A stretch of DNA of 64,000 bases, taken from contig NZ_CP071007.1 in NCBI RefSeq assembly GCF_018417635.1, positions 2,604,501 to 2,668,500 on the forward strand. Reading direction: 5' to 3'. Shown in pieces: positions 18,761 to 27,105 of the stretch. Position 1 is the first letter of the stretch. Each line of letters opens with the position of its first letter. Both the position numbers and the translations under genes were made by a program. The DNA is from Pseudomonas sp. SORT22. GTDB taxonomy: Bacteria > Pseudomonadota > Gammaproteobacteria > Pseudomonadales > Pseudomonadaceae. The notes beneath the pieces are model-generated. The model had not been told where the DNA came from, made no database searches, and saw only the letters and a program-made list of their open reading frames with translations.

Positions 18761-18780
18761 CAGTAAGAGGTAACTTACTG
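18761..18780. promoter_or_regulatory. Inverted repeat upstream of vgrG
   Basis: CAGTAAG, loop AGGTAA, CTTACTG is a perfect 7-base dyad about 90 bases before the vgrG start, inside the 298-base gap after the orphan tssF. It could be an operator or a weak hairpin. There is no T-run. No other feature is evident in the gap. Confidence 0.3.
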
Positions 18781-18971
18781 CCTTGTCTTTGTTGGGCTTC
18801 CTAAATGCTTGTGGGAAAAGTCACTTGTTGTTTTTGGGGTGTTTTTTGCAGGCGTAGTAGTTTGCTCTGCTGATTACAGAGCGGTTTAAGTGCACGTTAT
18901 TGAACGCAACTCAGCGCATCGCACGCGTAGTTTTTCCCGGCTCATACTCAGGTAGTGGCGGCCTGCCGGGT

Positions 18972-20750
18972 TCACATCACCGGCTGCTGGCCGGTGCGTG
19001 CGGGCCAGACGAAGCTGGTGTTACGCACGCTGTTGATGATTTCCAGCTGGTGAAAGGAGTTGCTGCTGGCATACAGCGCCATGAAGTGCGAGAGCACGCT
19101 GCCAAACAGCTGCAGGTCGCCCTCATTGTCGAAGGCGTTGGGGTTGACCCTGAGCGTGGTGAGCATGCCGCGCACGGGCAGGCCCTTGATCAACCAGTCA
19201 GTCGGCGCCGTGCTGGCGTGTTCGATAGCGTTAAGGCGGCGCTGGGTGGCGCGCTTGTGCTGCAGGTCATAGGGCGCCACGAAGTCATAGACTTGCAGCA
19301 CCGCCTTGAGCGCGTCGGCGCAGGACAGCGACAGGTCATTCAGGGCCAGGTTGGAAAGCAGTACCCACTGCACATCCCCGTGCAGGTCGTCATCCAGCGC
19401 CGGTGGGTAACAGCGGGTCGGGCGGGTCAGGTTGCGGTAGGTGGCAAACGAGGGCGTGGCCTGGGTGGTGAGGTTGATATCGCCGATGTCCAGTTGCAGG
19501 GGCAGGTTGCCATTGCAGCAGGTGAGGTCGATGTTCAGGGTCTGCTGCTGGCCCCGGTAGGGGCGTTGATCACCGTGCAGCAGGCGGATGACATGGCGCG
19601 CCCGCTCTTTGATCAGGTCTTGTTCGAGCGTCACGCTGTAATAGTGTGCGCTACGCTCTTCGGCGCGTTCGACACGCCGGGGCAGTGCTTCGTAGGGCGC
19701 GAACTCCAGGCTTTGTTGATCCTGCGAGGTCTGTGTGTCCCGGCGTCGGGTAGCGACCTTGTCAACGCTGAAAATCTCATAGGCCTGCGCTCGCCGCCCG
19801 CTGGGTTGCACGGCTTCGCAGACGGCCTGCCCGTCAAGCGGGATGGGCCTGGCCGGGTGGTTGAAGAGGTTGATGGCCGGTGTGCAGTACAGTGAAAGGC
19901 TGTCGCGGTCGAGCTGGAAACCGTTGGGGAAGGGCGCGTCAAAACGCAGTTCCAGGCGGATATGCTCGGCTGCGGCGTCCGGCCAGTAGCGGCGCAGTTC
20001 GGTCAGGTTGAAGCCGTGAAAGCGCTGCGGGAAGTAAAAGTACTCCTGTATCAGGCGGTAGCCATCCAGGTGCTCGCCCGGGCTTGGCAGGAGTGCCTCG
20101 CCGGGTTCGAAACCGGCAAAGGTCAAGGTCGCGGGCGGGAGGGAATAGCGATGGTCGTTGATGTGCAAAACCACCTTGTGCAGGTGCTGTGACAGCCATT
20201 GGTAGAGCGTCAGGGCGTTGCTTGCAGCGCCTCCCAGATGAAAGCTCAACCGGTCGCAGTCGAGCTGGCGCAGCGGTTGCTCGGTCAGCGCGCCAAGGTC
20301 GATGTGGACGATGGATTTGTCGGCACTGTCGATGTGGCAGATCTCATCGATGACCAAGGGGTAGAGGGTCACGTCGGTACAGGTGCGAAAGGTACAGTTC
20401 ACGCCGTCGACCGGCCTGGAGAACAGCGCGGTACCCTTGGGGATCAGCTGGCTTTCGCTCAGCGCATGATCGATCGGGTCGAAGCGCACCAGGGTGACGC
20501 TGGGCAAGGGCCGAAGGAAATTGGGATAGACCAGTTGCAGCAGCGGCTGGGTGATTTCCGGCAGGTGGTCGTCGATCTTCATCGCAAGCTTTGCAGTCAG
20601 GAATGCAAAGCCTTCCATCAATCGCTCGACGTCGGGGTCAGAGGCTTCGCTGCCGAGAAAGTGCGCCAGGCGCGGATCGTCTTCGGCAAATTCGTCGGCC
20701 AGTTCGCGCAGGCGCCGGCGTTCTTCCATATAACGACTTTTTAATGACAT
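18972..20750 (-). CDS. tssF: Orphan second T6SS baseplate protein TssF
   Basis: A 592-residue TssF. The start MSLKSRYMEERRRLRELADEF and the block DPDVERLMEGFAFLTAKLAMKID match the TssF in the main cluster (58569-56803) along the whole length, including PKGT near 110, PVDGVNCTFRTCT, and the C-terminal ASSNSFHQLEIIN. The ATG at 20750 is the family start; an upstream in-frame start is not supported. No tssE or tssG accompanies it; the next gene is vgrG, after 298 bases. It appears intact, so it may replace the main TssF in some baseplates, or be the survivor of a lost T6SS cluster. Confidence 0.93.
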   Translation of the reverse strand: MSLKSRYMEERRRLRELADEFAEDDPRLAHFLGSEASDPDVERLMEGFAFLTAKLAMKIDDHLPEITQPLLQLVYPNFLRPLPSVTLVRFDPIDHALSESQLIPKGTALFSRPVDGVNCTFRTCTDVTLYPLVIDEICHIDSADKSIVHIDLGALTEQPLRQLDCDRLSFHLGGAASNALTLYQWLSQHLHKVVLHINDHRYSLPPATLTFAGFEPGEALLPSPGEHLDGYRLIQEYFYFPQRFHGFNLTELRRYWPDAAAEHIRLELRFDAPFPNGFQLDRDSLSLYCTPAINLFNHPARPIPLDGQAVCEAVQPSGRRAQAYEIFSVDKVATRRRDTQTSQDQQSLEFAPYEALPRRVERAEERSAHYYSVTLEQDLIKERARHVIRLLHGDQRPYRGQQQTLNIDLTCCNGNLPLQLDIGDINLTTQATPSFATYRNLTRPTRCYPPALDDDLHGDVQWVLLSNLALNDLSLSCADALKAVLQVYDFVAPYDLQHKRATQRRLNAIEHASTAPTDWLIKGLPVRGMLTTLRVNPNAFDNEGDLQLFGSVLSHFMALYASSNSFHQLEIINSVRNTSFVWPARTGQQPVM

Positions 20751-21304
20751 GTGCGGCCCTGCGTGAACGTTTGCTTTCAACGTATTGGGGGAAGTTGTTT
20801 AATGTTTTTTATTGTTTGTAGGAAGCATCTTTAATGTTTGCTTTTCAAACTTCTGTGTATCGCTCGGTCTGGGTTTATTGTTTTCGCCAGAGGGGCTGAA
20901 GCGTCAATGCAAATGTTTTGACAAGATGTAAGTTCGTATTTTATGGAGTCTGTATTCAGACGTGTTTGAGCGTGCTGCTGGTAGAGAACCGTGCGCAAAA
21001 GCAGCATCGTTCTCATCGCTGACGAAGGCCAGCTCGCCGGGCCAAAAAAAATATAGTGTTTACCCCCTCGCACCCGCTACCGCGCCTCGAAAAACACTGA
21101 TAGCATCCTGCCACTTACCTTGATTGCAGTTCGCGCATTTCATCGCGCATGTTCCCCGCTACTACACTTGCCATGCCACCTGTGCCTGGCACGTAGGGCG
21201 GTGCCTGGGTTGCCAGCCAGCGGCTGCTGACCAACGGTAATCAGGTTCGCGCCGCTGCAACCGATACACAACGCATACAACCAATAATGAAAGGATGCAG
21301 CGAG
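20751..21304. other. Divergent intergenic region, no gene seen
   Basis: This 554-base AT-rich region separates leftward tssF from the rightward adaptor operon, and must hold both promoters. Short open frames here have biased, coding-unlike sequence and no ribosome sites. I see no convincing promoter boxes, RNA or repeat. Confidence 0.5.
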
Positions 21305-22066
21305 ATGAAGCACGGAGCCTGGTGCCTGGCGTTGGTGATGGTCGCAAGCCTGGCGCAGGCGGCTGCCGACAGCGATCCGCTGCTCGAGGGCGCGACCTCG
21401 AGCGTCAGCGAAGTGCGCGGCGTGCTGCGCGCGCGCTCGCAGGCGGTGCTGGCCAGCGAGCTGGCCGGGCGGGTGGTGGACATGCCGTTCGCCGAAGGCC
21501 AGTCGTTCAGCAAGGGCGATGTGCTGGTGCGTTTTGATTGCAGCGCTTACCAGGCCCAGCAGAATGCCGCCGGCGCTGCCGTGCGTGCGGCCCGTGAAGA
21601 GCTGCGCAACAAGCAGCAACTGGCGGCGCTCAATTCGGTCGGGCGCTTCGAAGTGACCCTGGCCGAAGCGCGCCAGGCGCAGGCCCAGGCCGAGGCGCAG
21701 GTTTATCAGGTGCAGGTGCAGCGCTGCCAGGTCAAGGCCCCGTTCGACGGCCAGGTGGTTGCCCGTAAGGTCCAGGCCCACGAAAGCGTGGCCAGCGGCG
21801 CGCCGTTGCTGGAAATCGTCGACAACCGTTCGCTGGAGGTGCACCTGCTGGTGCCTTCGCGCTGGCTGGGCAAGCTCAAGCCGGAACAGACCTTCAGCTT
21901 CGTCCCCGATGAAACCGGCGCGCCGCTGCAGGCGGTGGTCAAGCGCCTGGGCGCGCGCATCGATGAAGGCAGCCAGACCCTGCTGCTGATCGGCACGCTG
22001 CCGGCCGACAGCCGCGGCCTGCTGGCCGGCATGAGCGGCACCGCGCACTTCGCCGGCCAGCCATGA
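21305..22066 (+). CDS. Periplasmic HlyD/RND-type adaptor protein
   Basis: A 253-residue membrane-fusion protein. A cleavable signal peptide (LALVMVASLAQAAA) is followed by a lipoyl-like half (LRARSQAVLASELAGRVVDMPF, GDVLVRFDCSAYQAQQ), a short alpha-hairpin (about 90-140), the second lipoyl half (KAPFDGQVVARKVQAHESV) and a beta-barrel. Such adaptors bridge an inner-membrane component and a TolC-type channel across the periplasm. The ATG at 21305 follows AAAGGA; an ATG six codons earlier is less likely. It overlaps the next gene by 4 bases and starts the cluster that ends in a TolC-like gene. Confidence 0.85.
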   Translation: MKHGAWCLALVMVASLAQAAADSDPLLEGATSSVSEVRGVLRARSQAVLASELAGRVVDMPFAEGQSFSKGDVLVRFDCSAYQAQQNAAGAAVRAAREELRNKQQLAALNSVGRFEVTLAEARQAQAQAEAQVYQVQVQRCQVKAPFDGQVVARKVQAHESVASGAPLLEIVDNRSLEVHLLVPSRWLGKLKPEQTFSFVPDETGAPLQAVVKRLGARIDEGSQTLLLIGTLPADSRGLLAGMSGTAHFAGQP

Positions 22067-23382
22067 ACGCGCCCGTAGCCAATGGCATGGAGCAGCTGCT
22101 GGCGCATTACCTGCGCCTGGAGCATCAGGCCCGCGCCGCGAGCACGGTCGAGGCGCTGGCCTTCAGCATGGTCAACGACCCCCAGCCGCTGTTCGCCTTT
22201 CGCCACGCGGCATTGCTGATTGCCGGCAAGGTGCGGGCGTTGACCGCGATCAGCATGGTCGAGGCGAACGCGCCGTTCGTGGCCTTCATCGAACATGCCG
22301 CCGCGCAACTGGGCAACAGTGCCCGCCTGGACACCAGCGGCCCGCTGAACCCGGACAGTTTCGATCAGGCCAGCCGCGATGACTGGCAGTCGTTGTCAGC
22401 TGCCCACGCCTTCTGGCTGCCGCTCAAGGACCGCCAGGGTGTGGTTTTTGGCGGTTTGTGGCTGGCCCGCGACAACCCTTGGGTCGAGGCCGAGCACAGC
22501 TTGCTCAACCACCTGGGCGAGTGTTACAGCCATGCCTGGCTGGCCTTGCAGCCGGGCAAACCATGGCGCCTGCGCTGGCCGGCACGCAGCCGCTGGGCGA
22601 TCGGCGCCGCAGCCCTGCTGGTGCTGCTGGTGCCGGTGCGCCAGTCGGTGTTGGCGCCGGCCGAAGTAGTGCCACGCAACGGCCAGGTGGTGGCCGCACC
22701 GCTGGATGGGGTGATCGCCGAGTTCCTGATCAAGCCCAACCAGGCGGTGCAGGCCGGGCAGGTGCTGGTGCGCTTCGACGCCACCAGCCTCAAGGCCCAG
22801 GCCGATGTTGCCGAGCGCACCCTCGGGGTCGCCGAGGCCGAGCTCAAGGCCAACACCCAGCGAGCCTTTTCCGATGCTGAATCCAGCGCCCGGCTTGACC
22901 TGCTGGCCGCCCGTGTCGAGCAGAAGCGCGCCGAGCGCGATTATACCCGCGAGCTGCTGGCGCGCGCCGATGTGCGTGCCGAGCGTGCCGGTATTGCCGT
23001 GTTCGCCGACGCCCAGCGCCTGACCGGTAAGCCATTGCAGACCGGCGAGCGTCTGCTGGAAATCGCCGACCCGGCCCAGGCCGAGCTGCGCATCGAGCTG
23101 CCGGTGGCCGATGCCTTGAGCCTTGAGCCTGGCGCCGAAGTGGCGCTGTTTCTCGACAGCGACCCGTTGCACCGTCATGGCGCCGAGCTCGAACGCGCCG
23201 CCTACGAAGCGCAGAACACTCCGGCCGGGCAACTGGCTTATCGCCTGGACGCACGCTTTACCGACGCGCCGCCGCGCATCGGCCTGCGTGGCACCGCCAA
23301 GCTGTTTGGCCAGCGTGCACCGCTGGCGCTGTACCTGCTGCGCCGGCCGTTGGCGGCCCTGCGCCAGACGGTGGGCCTTTGA
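22063..23382 (+). CDS. HlyD-type adaptor with N-terminal cytosolic sensor-like region
   Basis: A 439-residue protein. Residues 1-165 look like a cytosolic GAF-like domain (HAALLIAGKVRALTAISMV, FWLPLKDRQGVVFGGLWLA). A membrane helix follows (about 178-195, IGAAALLVLLVPV), then a HlyD-type adaptor (VPRNGQVVAAPLDGVIAEFL, QAGQVLVRFDATSLKAQAD, a helical hairpin, then a beta-barrel from about 310). The opening ATGA overlap and closing TGATG overlap show tight coupling with both neighbours. A sensor-like domain on a secretion adaptor is unusual and may gate transport; that role is inference. Confidence 0.8.
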   Translation: MNAPVANGMEQLLAHYLRLEHQARAASTVEALAFSMVNDPQPLFAFRHAALLIAGKVRALTAISMVEANAPFVAFIEHAAAQLGNSARLDTSGPLNPDSFDQASRDDWQSLSAAHAFWLPLKDRQGVVFGGLWLARDNPWVEAEHSLLNHLGECYSHAWLALQPGKPWRLRWPARSRWAIGAAALLVLLVPVRQSVLAPAEVVPRNGQVVAAPLDGVIAEFLIKPNQAVQAGQVLVRFDATSLKAQADVAERTLGVAEAELKANTQRAFSDAESSARLDLLAARVEQKRAERDYTRELLARADVRAERAGIAVFADAQRLTGKPLQTGERLLEIADPAQAELRIELPVADALSLEPGAEVALFLDSDPLHRHGAELERAAYEAQNTPAGQLAYRLDARFTDAPPRIGLRGTAKLFGQRAPLALYLLRRPLAALRQTVGL

Positions 23383-25478
23383 TGCTGCCGGCACTGCGCC
23401 CGGACCTGCAACTGTCGCCCGCCGCGCCAGGGCTGGACGGCGCTGCGCAATGGACCCTGGCCGACCCGCTGCGCGGGCGCTATTTCAAGCTCGGCGCGCC
23501 CGCCATGCGCCTGTTGCGGCACTGGGCGCTGGGCGATCCGGCGCGGGTGCTGGCCGCAGCCAATCGCGAACCGGGCATGCCGCTGCCGGGCACGGCCATT
23601 GAGGAGCTGTTGCGCTTTTTGCGTGGCCATGACCTGGTCACCGCCAGTGATGACGAGCAACGGGCCAGCTACGCCGACAAAGCCGCCCGCCAGCGACAGG
23701 GGCTGTGGACCCAGTTGCTGCACAAGTACCTGTTCTTTCGTATCCCGTTGTGGCGCCCGGATGCCTTTCTCAACCGTACCTGGCCGTGGCTGGCGCGGTT
23801 CGGCCCGAACCTGCTGCGCTACGGCCTGCCCACGGTACTGTGCCTGGGGCTGTTTCTGGTCATGCGCGACTGGCAGCGTTTTCTCGCAACCTTTCCCCAC
23901 CTGTTGAGCCTCGGCGGTGCTGCAGCCTTTGCCATCGCCCTGGGCTTTGCCAAGTTGTGCCACGAATTCGGCCACGCCTACATGGCCAAACGCGCCGGCT
24001 GCCGGGTGCCGAGCATGGGCCTGGCGTTCATGGTGCTGTTGCCGATGCTCTACACCGATGTCAGCGATGCCTGGCGCGTGCAGGACCGCCGCACCCGCCT
24101 GTTGATCGGCGCCGGCGGGGTGCTCGCCGAGTTGCTGCTGGCCTGCCTGGCCCTGCTGGCCTGGTCGCTGTTGCCGGACGGGGCAGGGCGCACGGCGGCG
24201 TTCATGCTGGCCAGCGCCACCTGGATCACCACCCTGGCGATCAACCTCAATCCGTTGATGCGCTTTGACGGCTACTTTCTGCTCAGCGACCTGTGGGCGG
24301 TTGACAACCTCCAGGGCCGGGCCTTCGCCCTGTGCCGCTGGCGCTTGCGCGAGGCGCTGTTCGGTTATGGCGAGGCGGCGCCCGAGCCGTGGTCGGCGGC
24401 CATGCGCCGGCGCTTGTTGAGCTGGGGTTACGCCGCCTGGCTGTGGCGCGCAGTGCTGTTTTTCGGCATCGCCCTGGCGGTGTATCACTTGTTTTTCAAG
24501 GCGCTGGGCATCTTTTTGATGCTGGTCGAGCTGACCTGGTTCATCGCCTTGCCGGTCTATAAGGAGGGCCAGCACTGGTGGCAGCAACGCCAGCGAGCGC
24601 AACCGCGCAAGGTGCTGGGCCTGGGCCTCGGCCTGCTGGCGGTGCTGCTGGTGCTGGTGTTGCCGTGGCGCAGCGATGTCGAGGTGCCGGCGCTGCTCGA
24701 AGCGTCGCGGGTCAGTGCCCTGCATGCACCGACCGCAGCGCGTATCCGCGAGGTGCATGTGCAGGACGGCCAGCGCGTGGCCCGCGATCAGTTGCTGGTG
24801 GTGCTGGAGTCACCGGACCTGGAATCGCGCCTGCAGATCGTACGGCGCGAAATCCAGATCCTGCAGCTGCAATTGCGTCGCCAGGCCGGGCGCAGTGAAA
24901 CCGCCGCCGACAGCGGCATCCTCGAGCAGCGCCTGGCCGAGGCGGTGGCCGAATACCGCGGCCTGGCCGCCCAGCGCGAGCGCCTGAACCTGCGCGCGCC
25001 GCACGCCGGGGTGATACGCGACCTGGCCGTGGGCCTGGCACCGGGCCGCTGGATTGCCGCGCAGTTGCCGCTGGCTGCAGTGGTCGAGGAGGGCCTGCGC
25101 CTGCGTGGTTACCTGGCCGAAGCGGACTTGTGGCGGGTCGAGGCCGGCGCGCCCGGGCATTTTGTTGCCGATGATCCGCTGCGCGATTCGCTGCGGGTCA
25201 GCCTCAGCGATATCGACACCACCGGGGTCAGCGCCATCGATCAGGAGGCGCTGGTTTCCGAGCACCAGGGCCCCATCGCCATCCGCCGCGACGAGAACCG
25301 CCGGGCGCAGCCGCTGCAGGGGCAATACGGCGTACGCTTTGCCCTCGAAAACAGCCCGCCTGGGGGCCTGCAACGCCCGGTTCGCGGGCTGGTGGTGCTC
25401 GAAGGCAAGGGCCAGTCGCTGCTGGCATCGGCATGGCGACGAATGGCCGCGCTGGGGGTAAGAGAAAGCGGATTTTGA
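23382..25478 (+). CDS. M50 zinc metalloprotease-like membrane protein fused to HlyD part
   Basis: A 698-residue multidomain membrane protein. Residues about 5-95 resemble a PqqD-like winged helix (LADPLRGRYFKLGAPAMRLL). A site-2-protease core follows, with zinc motif HEFGH at 194-198 in a membrane helix and the partner motif NLNPLMRFDGYF near 288-299. Several further membrane helices lead to a periplasmic HlyD-like tail (VSALHAPTAARIREVHVQDGQ, LRAPHAGVIRDLAVG) from about 440. Both zinc motifs look intact. In this cluster it takes the place where a type I system would have its ABC ATPase. It may process or translocate the giant adhesin; the mechanism is inferred. Confidence 0.85.
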   Translation: MLPALRPDLQLSPAAPGLDGAAQWTLADPLRGRYFKLGAPAMRLLRHWALGDPARVLAAANREPGMPLPGTAIEELLRFLRGHDLVTASDDEQRASYADKAARQRQGLWTQLLHKYLFFRIPLWRPDAFLNRTWPWLARFGPNLLRYGLPTVLCLGLFLVMRDWQRFLATFPHLLSLGGAAAFAIALGFAKLCHEFGHAYMAKRAGCRVPSMGLAFMVLLPMLYTDVSDAWRVQDRRTRLLIGAGGVLAELLLACLALLAWSLLPDGAGRTAAFMLASATWITTLAINLNPLMRFDGYFLLSDLWAVDNLQGRAFALCRWRLREALFGYGEAAPEPWSAAMRRRLLSWGYAAWLWRAVLFFGIALAVYHLFFKALGIFLMLVELTWFIALPVYKEGQHWWQQRQRAQPRKVLGLGLGLLAVLLVLVLPWRSDVEVPALLEASRVSALHAPTAARIREVHVQDGQRVARDQLLVVLESPDLESRLQIVRREIQILQLQLRRQAGRSETAADSGILEQRLAEAVAEYRGLAAQRERLNLRAPHAGVIRDLAVGLAPGRWIAAQLPLAAVVEEGLRLRGYLAEADLWRVEAGAPGHFVADDPLRDSLRVSLSDIDTTGVSAIDQEALVSEHQGPIAIRRDENRRAQPLQGQYGVRFALENSPPGGLQRPVRGLVVLEGKGQSLLASAWRRMAALGVRESGF

Positions 25479-25592
25479 TAGTGCGATTGTCAGACAATTA
25501 GAATAAAATGCCATCACAATGATCTCACGCCCGGCGTGGGGCATTGGGGCGGACGGATCAATGCTCAGCATCTCGCAGGGACGCTACACACG

Positions 25593-26096
25593 ATGAACCC
25601 ACTCGGTTTGAGTTTCCGCCCCATCGGCCAAGGCGACCTGCCTTTCCTTGAGCATTTGTACGCCACCACCCGCGCCGGCGAAATGCGCCACAGCGGCTGG
25701 TCGGCCGAGCAGATTGCGCAGTTTCTGCGCCAGCAATTCAATGCCCAGCACCAGTATTACCAGGCCCATTACCCGGACGGTGAGTTCCTCCTGGTCGAAC
25801 GCCAGGGCCAGGCCATCGGCCGCCTGTACCTGTTCTGGGGGCAGACTGCACTCAACCTCATCGATATCGCCTTGTTGCCCGCCTGCATTGGCCACGGCAC
25901 TGGCAGCGCCATTCTCGACGACTTACTGCGCCGCGCCGACCAGCGCGGGCTCGCCTGCGAGCTGTGTGTCGAGCACTACAATCCGGCGCAACGGCTGTAT
26001 GCAAGGCTTGGTTTTATCCCGGTCGGCGAGTCGGGGGTCTACCGCCGCCTGCGGCGTGAGCCGGTGCCTGGCTGCCTGATGGCGCAGGCCTCATGA
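25593..26096 (+). CDS. GNAT-family acetyltransferase
   Basis: A 167-residue N-acyltransferase. The fold is suggested by LSFRPIGQGDLPFLEHLYATT, the strand EFLLVERQGQAIGRLYLFW, the acetyl-CoA loop in IGHGTGSAILDDLLRRA and the C-terminal NPAQRLYARLGFIPVGESGVYRRL. The ATG at 25593 matches the family start; an open extension 19 codons upstream is not supported. It overlaps the DUF6916 gene by 4 bases. Its substrate is unknown; it may modify an operon partner. Confidence 0.85.
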   Translation: MNPLGLSFRPIGQGDLPFLEHLYATTRAGEMRHSGWSAEQIAQFLRQQFNAQHQYYQAHYPDGEFLLVERQGQAIGRLYLFWGQTALNLIDIALLPACIGHGTGSAILDDLLRRADQRGLACELCVEHYNPAQRLYARLGFIPVGESGVYRRLRREPVPGCLMAQAS

Positions 26097-26422
26097 GCGC
26101 CGCCGGCCAGTTCCCCATGCCCACCTTCGCCGAGCTGCAAGCGGCCGACCGCCATGCCTTTGCGCTCTGGCTGGGGCCGGAGCAGCGCGTAGCCGTCGAA
26201 CGCGTGCAACTGAGTGAGGGCGTGGCCATGAGCGCCCGCCACGAATGCTTCCTGGTGTTTTTCGCCTTGCCCGCCGGCCTGCTGCCGCAGCAGGGCGTGT
26301 ACCGCGTTATCGGTCCGCAGCAGCAGGAATGGTTGCTGCTGATGACCCCGGTGCAGCCCGAGCCCGATGGCCGCCATGTGCTGCAGGCGGTGCTGCACCG
26401 TGAGCGGGAGCCGCAGGCCTGA
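26093..26422 (+). CDS. DUF6916-like small protein
   Basis: A 109-residue protein with TFAELQAADRHAFALWLG, VQLSEGVAMSARHECFLVFF, GLLPQQGVYRVIG and LLLMTPVQPEPDGRHVLQAVLHR. The pattern resembles what I recall as DUF6916, a family often found beside phage-tail-collar (MdpB-like) proteins. It may be a small beta-sandwich carrier or chaperone. ATGA overlap with the GNAT gene indicates coupling. The function is unknown. Confidence 0.6.
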   Translation: MSAAGQFPMPTFAELQAADRHAFALWLGPEQRVAVERVQLSEGVAMSARHECFLVFFALPAGLLPQQGVYRVIGPQQQEWLLLMTPVQPEPDGRHVLQAVLHREREPQA

Positions 26423-26474
26423 GCGCCCTGAACTGATCTGTTCACACCCACAACCCAAAAACAGGTAATGCCAG

Positions 26475-27011
26475 ATGAGTGATCCCTTCCTCGGTGAGAT
26501 CAAGATGTTCGGTGGCAACTTTGCGCCCCGTGGTTATGCAATGTGCAGTGGGCAATTGATGGCGATATCGCAAAACGCCGCGCTGTTTTCGATCCTCGGC
26601 ACGATCTATGGCGGCGACGGCCGGGTCACCTTCGGCTTGCCCGACCTGCGCGGCCGCTCGCCCGTCGGTTGGGGCCAGGGCCCGGGCCTGGGTGAAGTCG
26701 ATCTCGGTGAAACGGGAGGTAGCCAGAACACTACGCTGACCGTGCAGCAAATGCCGATGCACAGCCATCCGCTAATGGTCTCGACGGAAGCTGCCGGCGC
26801 CGACAAGGGCACGGCAAGCCTGGTGCTGGCGCAGAGCGGCGATGCCAACCTGGGCACGGTCAACATCTATGGCAACCCCACGGCGCTGACCAACCTGGCA
26901 GCGCAAAGCTGTGGCGTTGCCGGTGGCAATCAGCCCTTCAACAACCTCAGCCCGTACCTGGGCCTGAGCATGATCATCGCCACCGAAGGCATCTTCCCTT
27001 CGCGCGGTTGA
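26475..27011 (+). CDS. Phage-tail-collar (MdpB-like) protein
   Basis: A 178-residue protein that begins DPFLGEIKMFGGNFAPRGYA and has FSILGTIYGGDGRVTFGLPD followed by LRGRSPVGWG, the hallmark of tail-collar domain proteins. The central region has QQMPMHSHPLM and the end NLSPYLGLSMIIA. Homologues occur in phage tail fibres and in chromosomal microcystin-dependent-protein families, where they often come in sets of three; only one is present here. Its place just before the giant adhesin suggests a surface or capping role, which is unproven. Confidence 0.88.
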   Translation: MSDPFLGEIKMFGGNFAPRGYAMCSGQLMAISQNAALFSILGTIYGGDGRVTFGLPDLRGRSPVGWGQGPGLGEVDLGETGGSQNTTLTVQQMPMHSHPLMVSTEAAGADKGTASLVLAQSGDANLGTVNIYGNPTALTNLAAQSCGVAGGNQPFNNLSPYLGLSMIIATEGIFPSRG

Positions 27012-27105
27012 TGAACCGGCGCGGTGGCGCGTGATGCGCGCCACCGCTGCCATAGCCGTTCCATAGCAGTTTTAGGGCAACAACCCGTACAGCCTGAGGT
27101 GCAAC

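Noticed and set aside
16136..18766. An 876-codon frame antisense to vgrG
   Set aside because: Shadow of a confidently identified VgrG; no recognisable domain.
20831..21073. An 80-codon open frame between tssF and the adaptor operon
   Set aside because: No ribosome site, odd composition and no domain.
25479..25592. Internal promoter before the GNAT gene
   Set aside because: The TTGTCA and TAAAAT-like boxes are too close together to make a convincing promoter.
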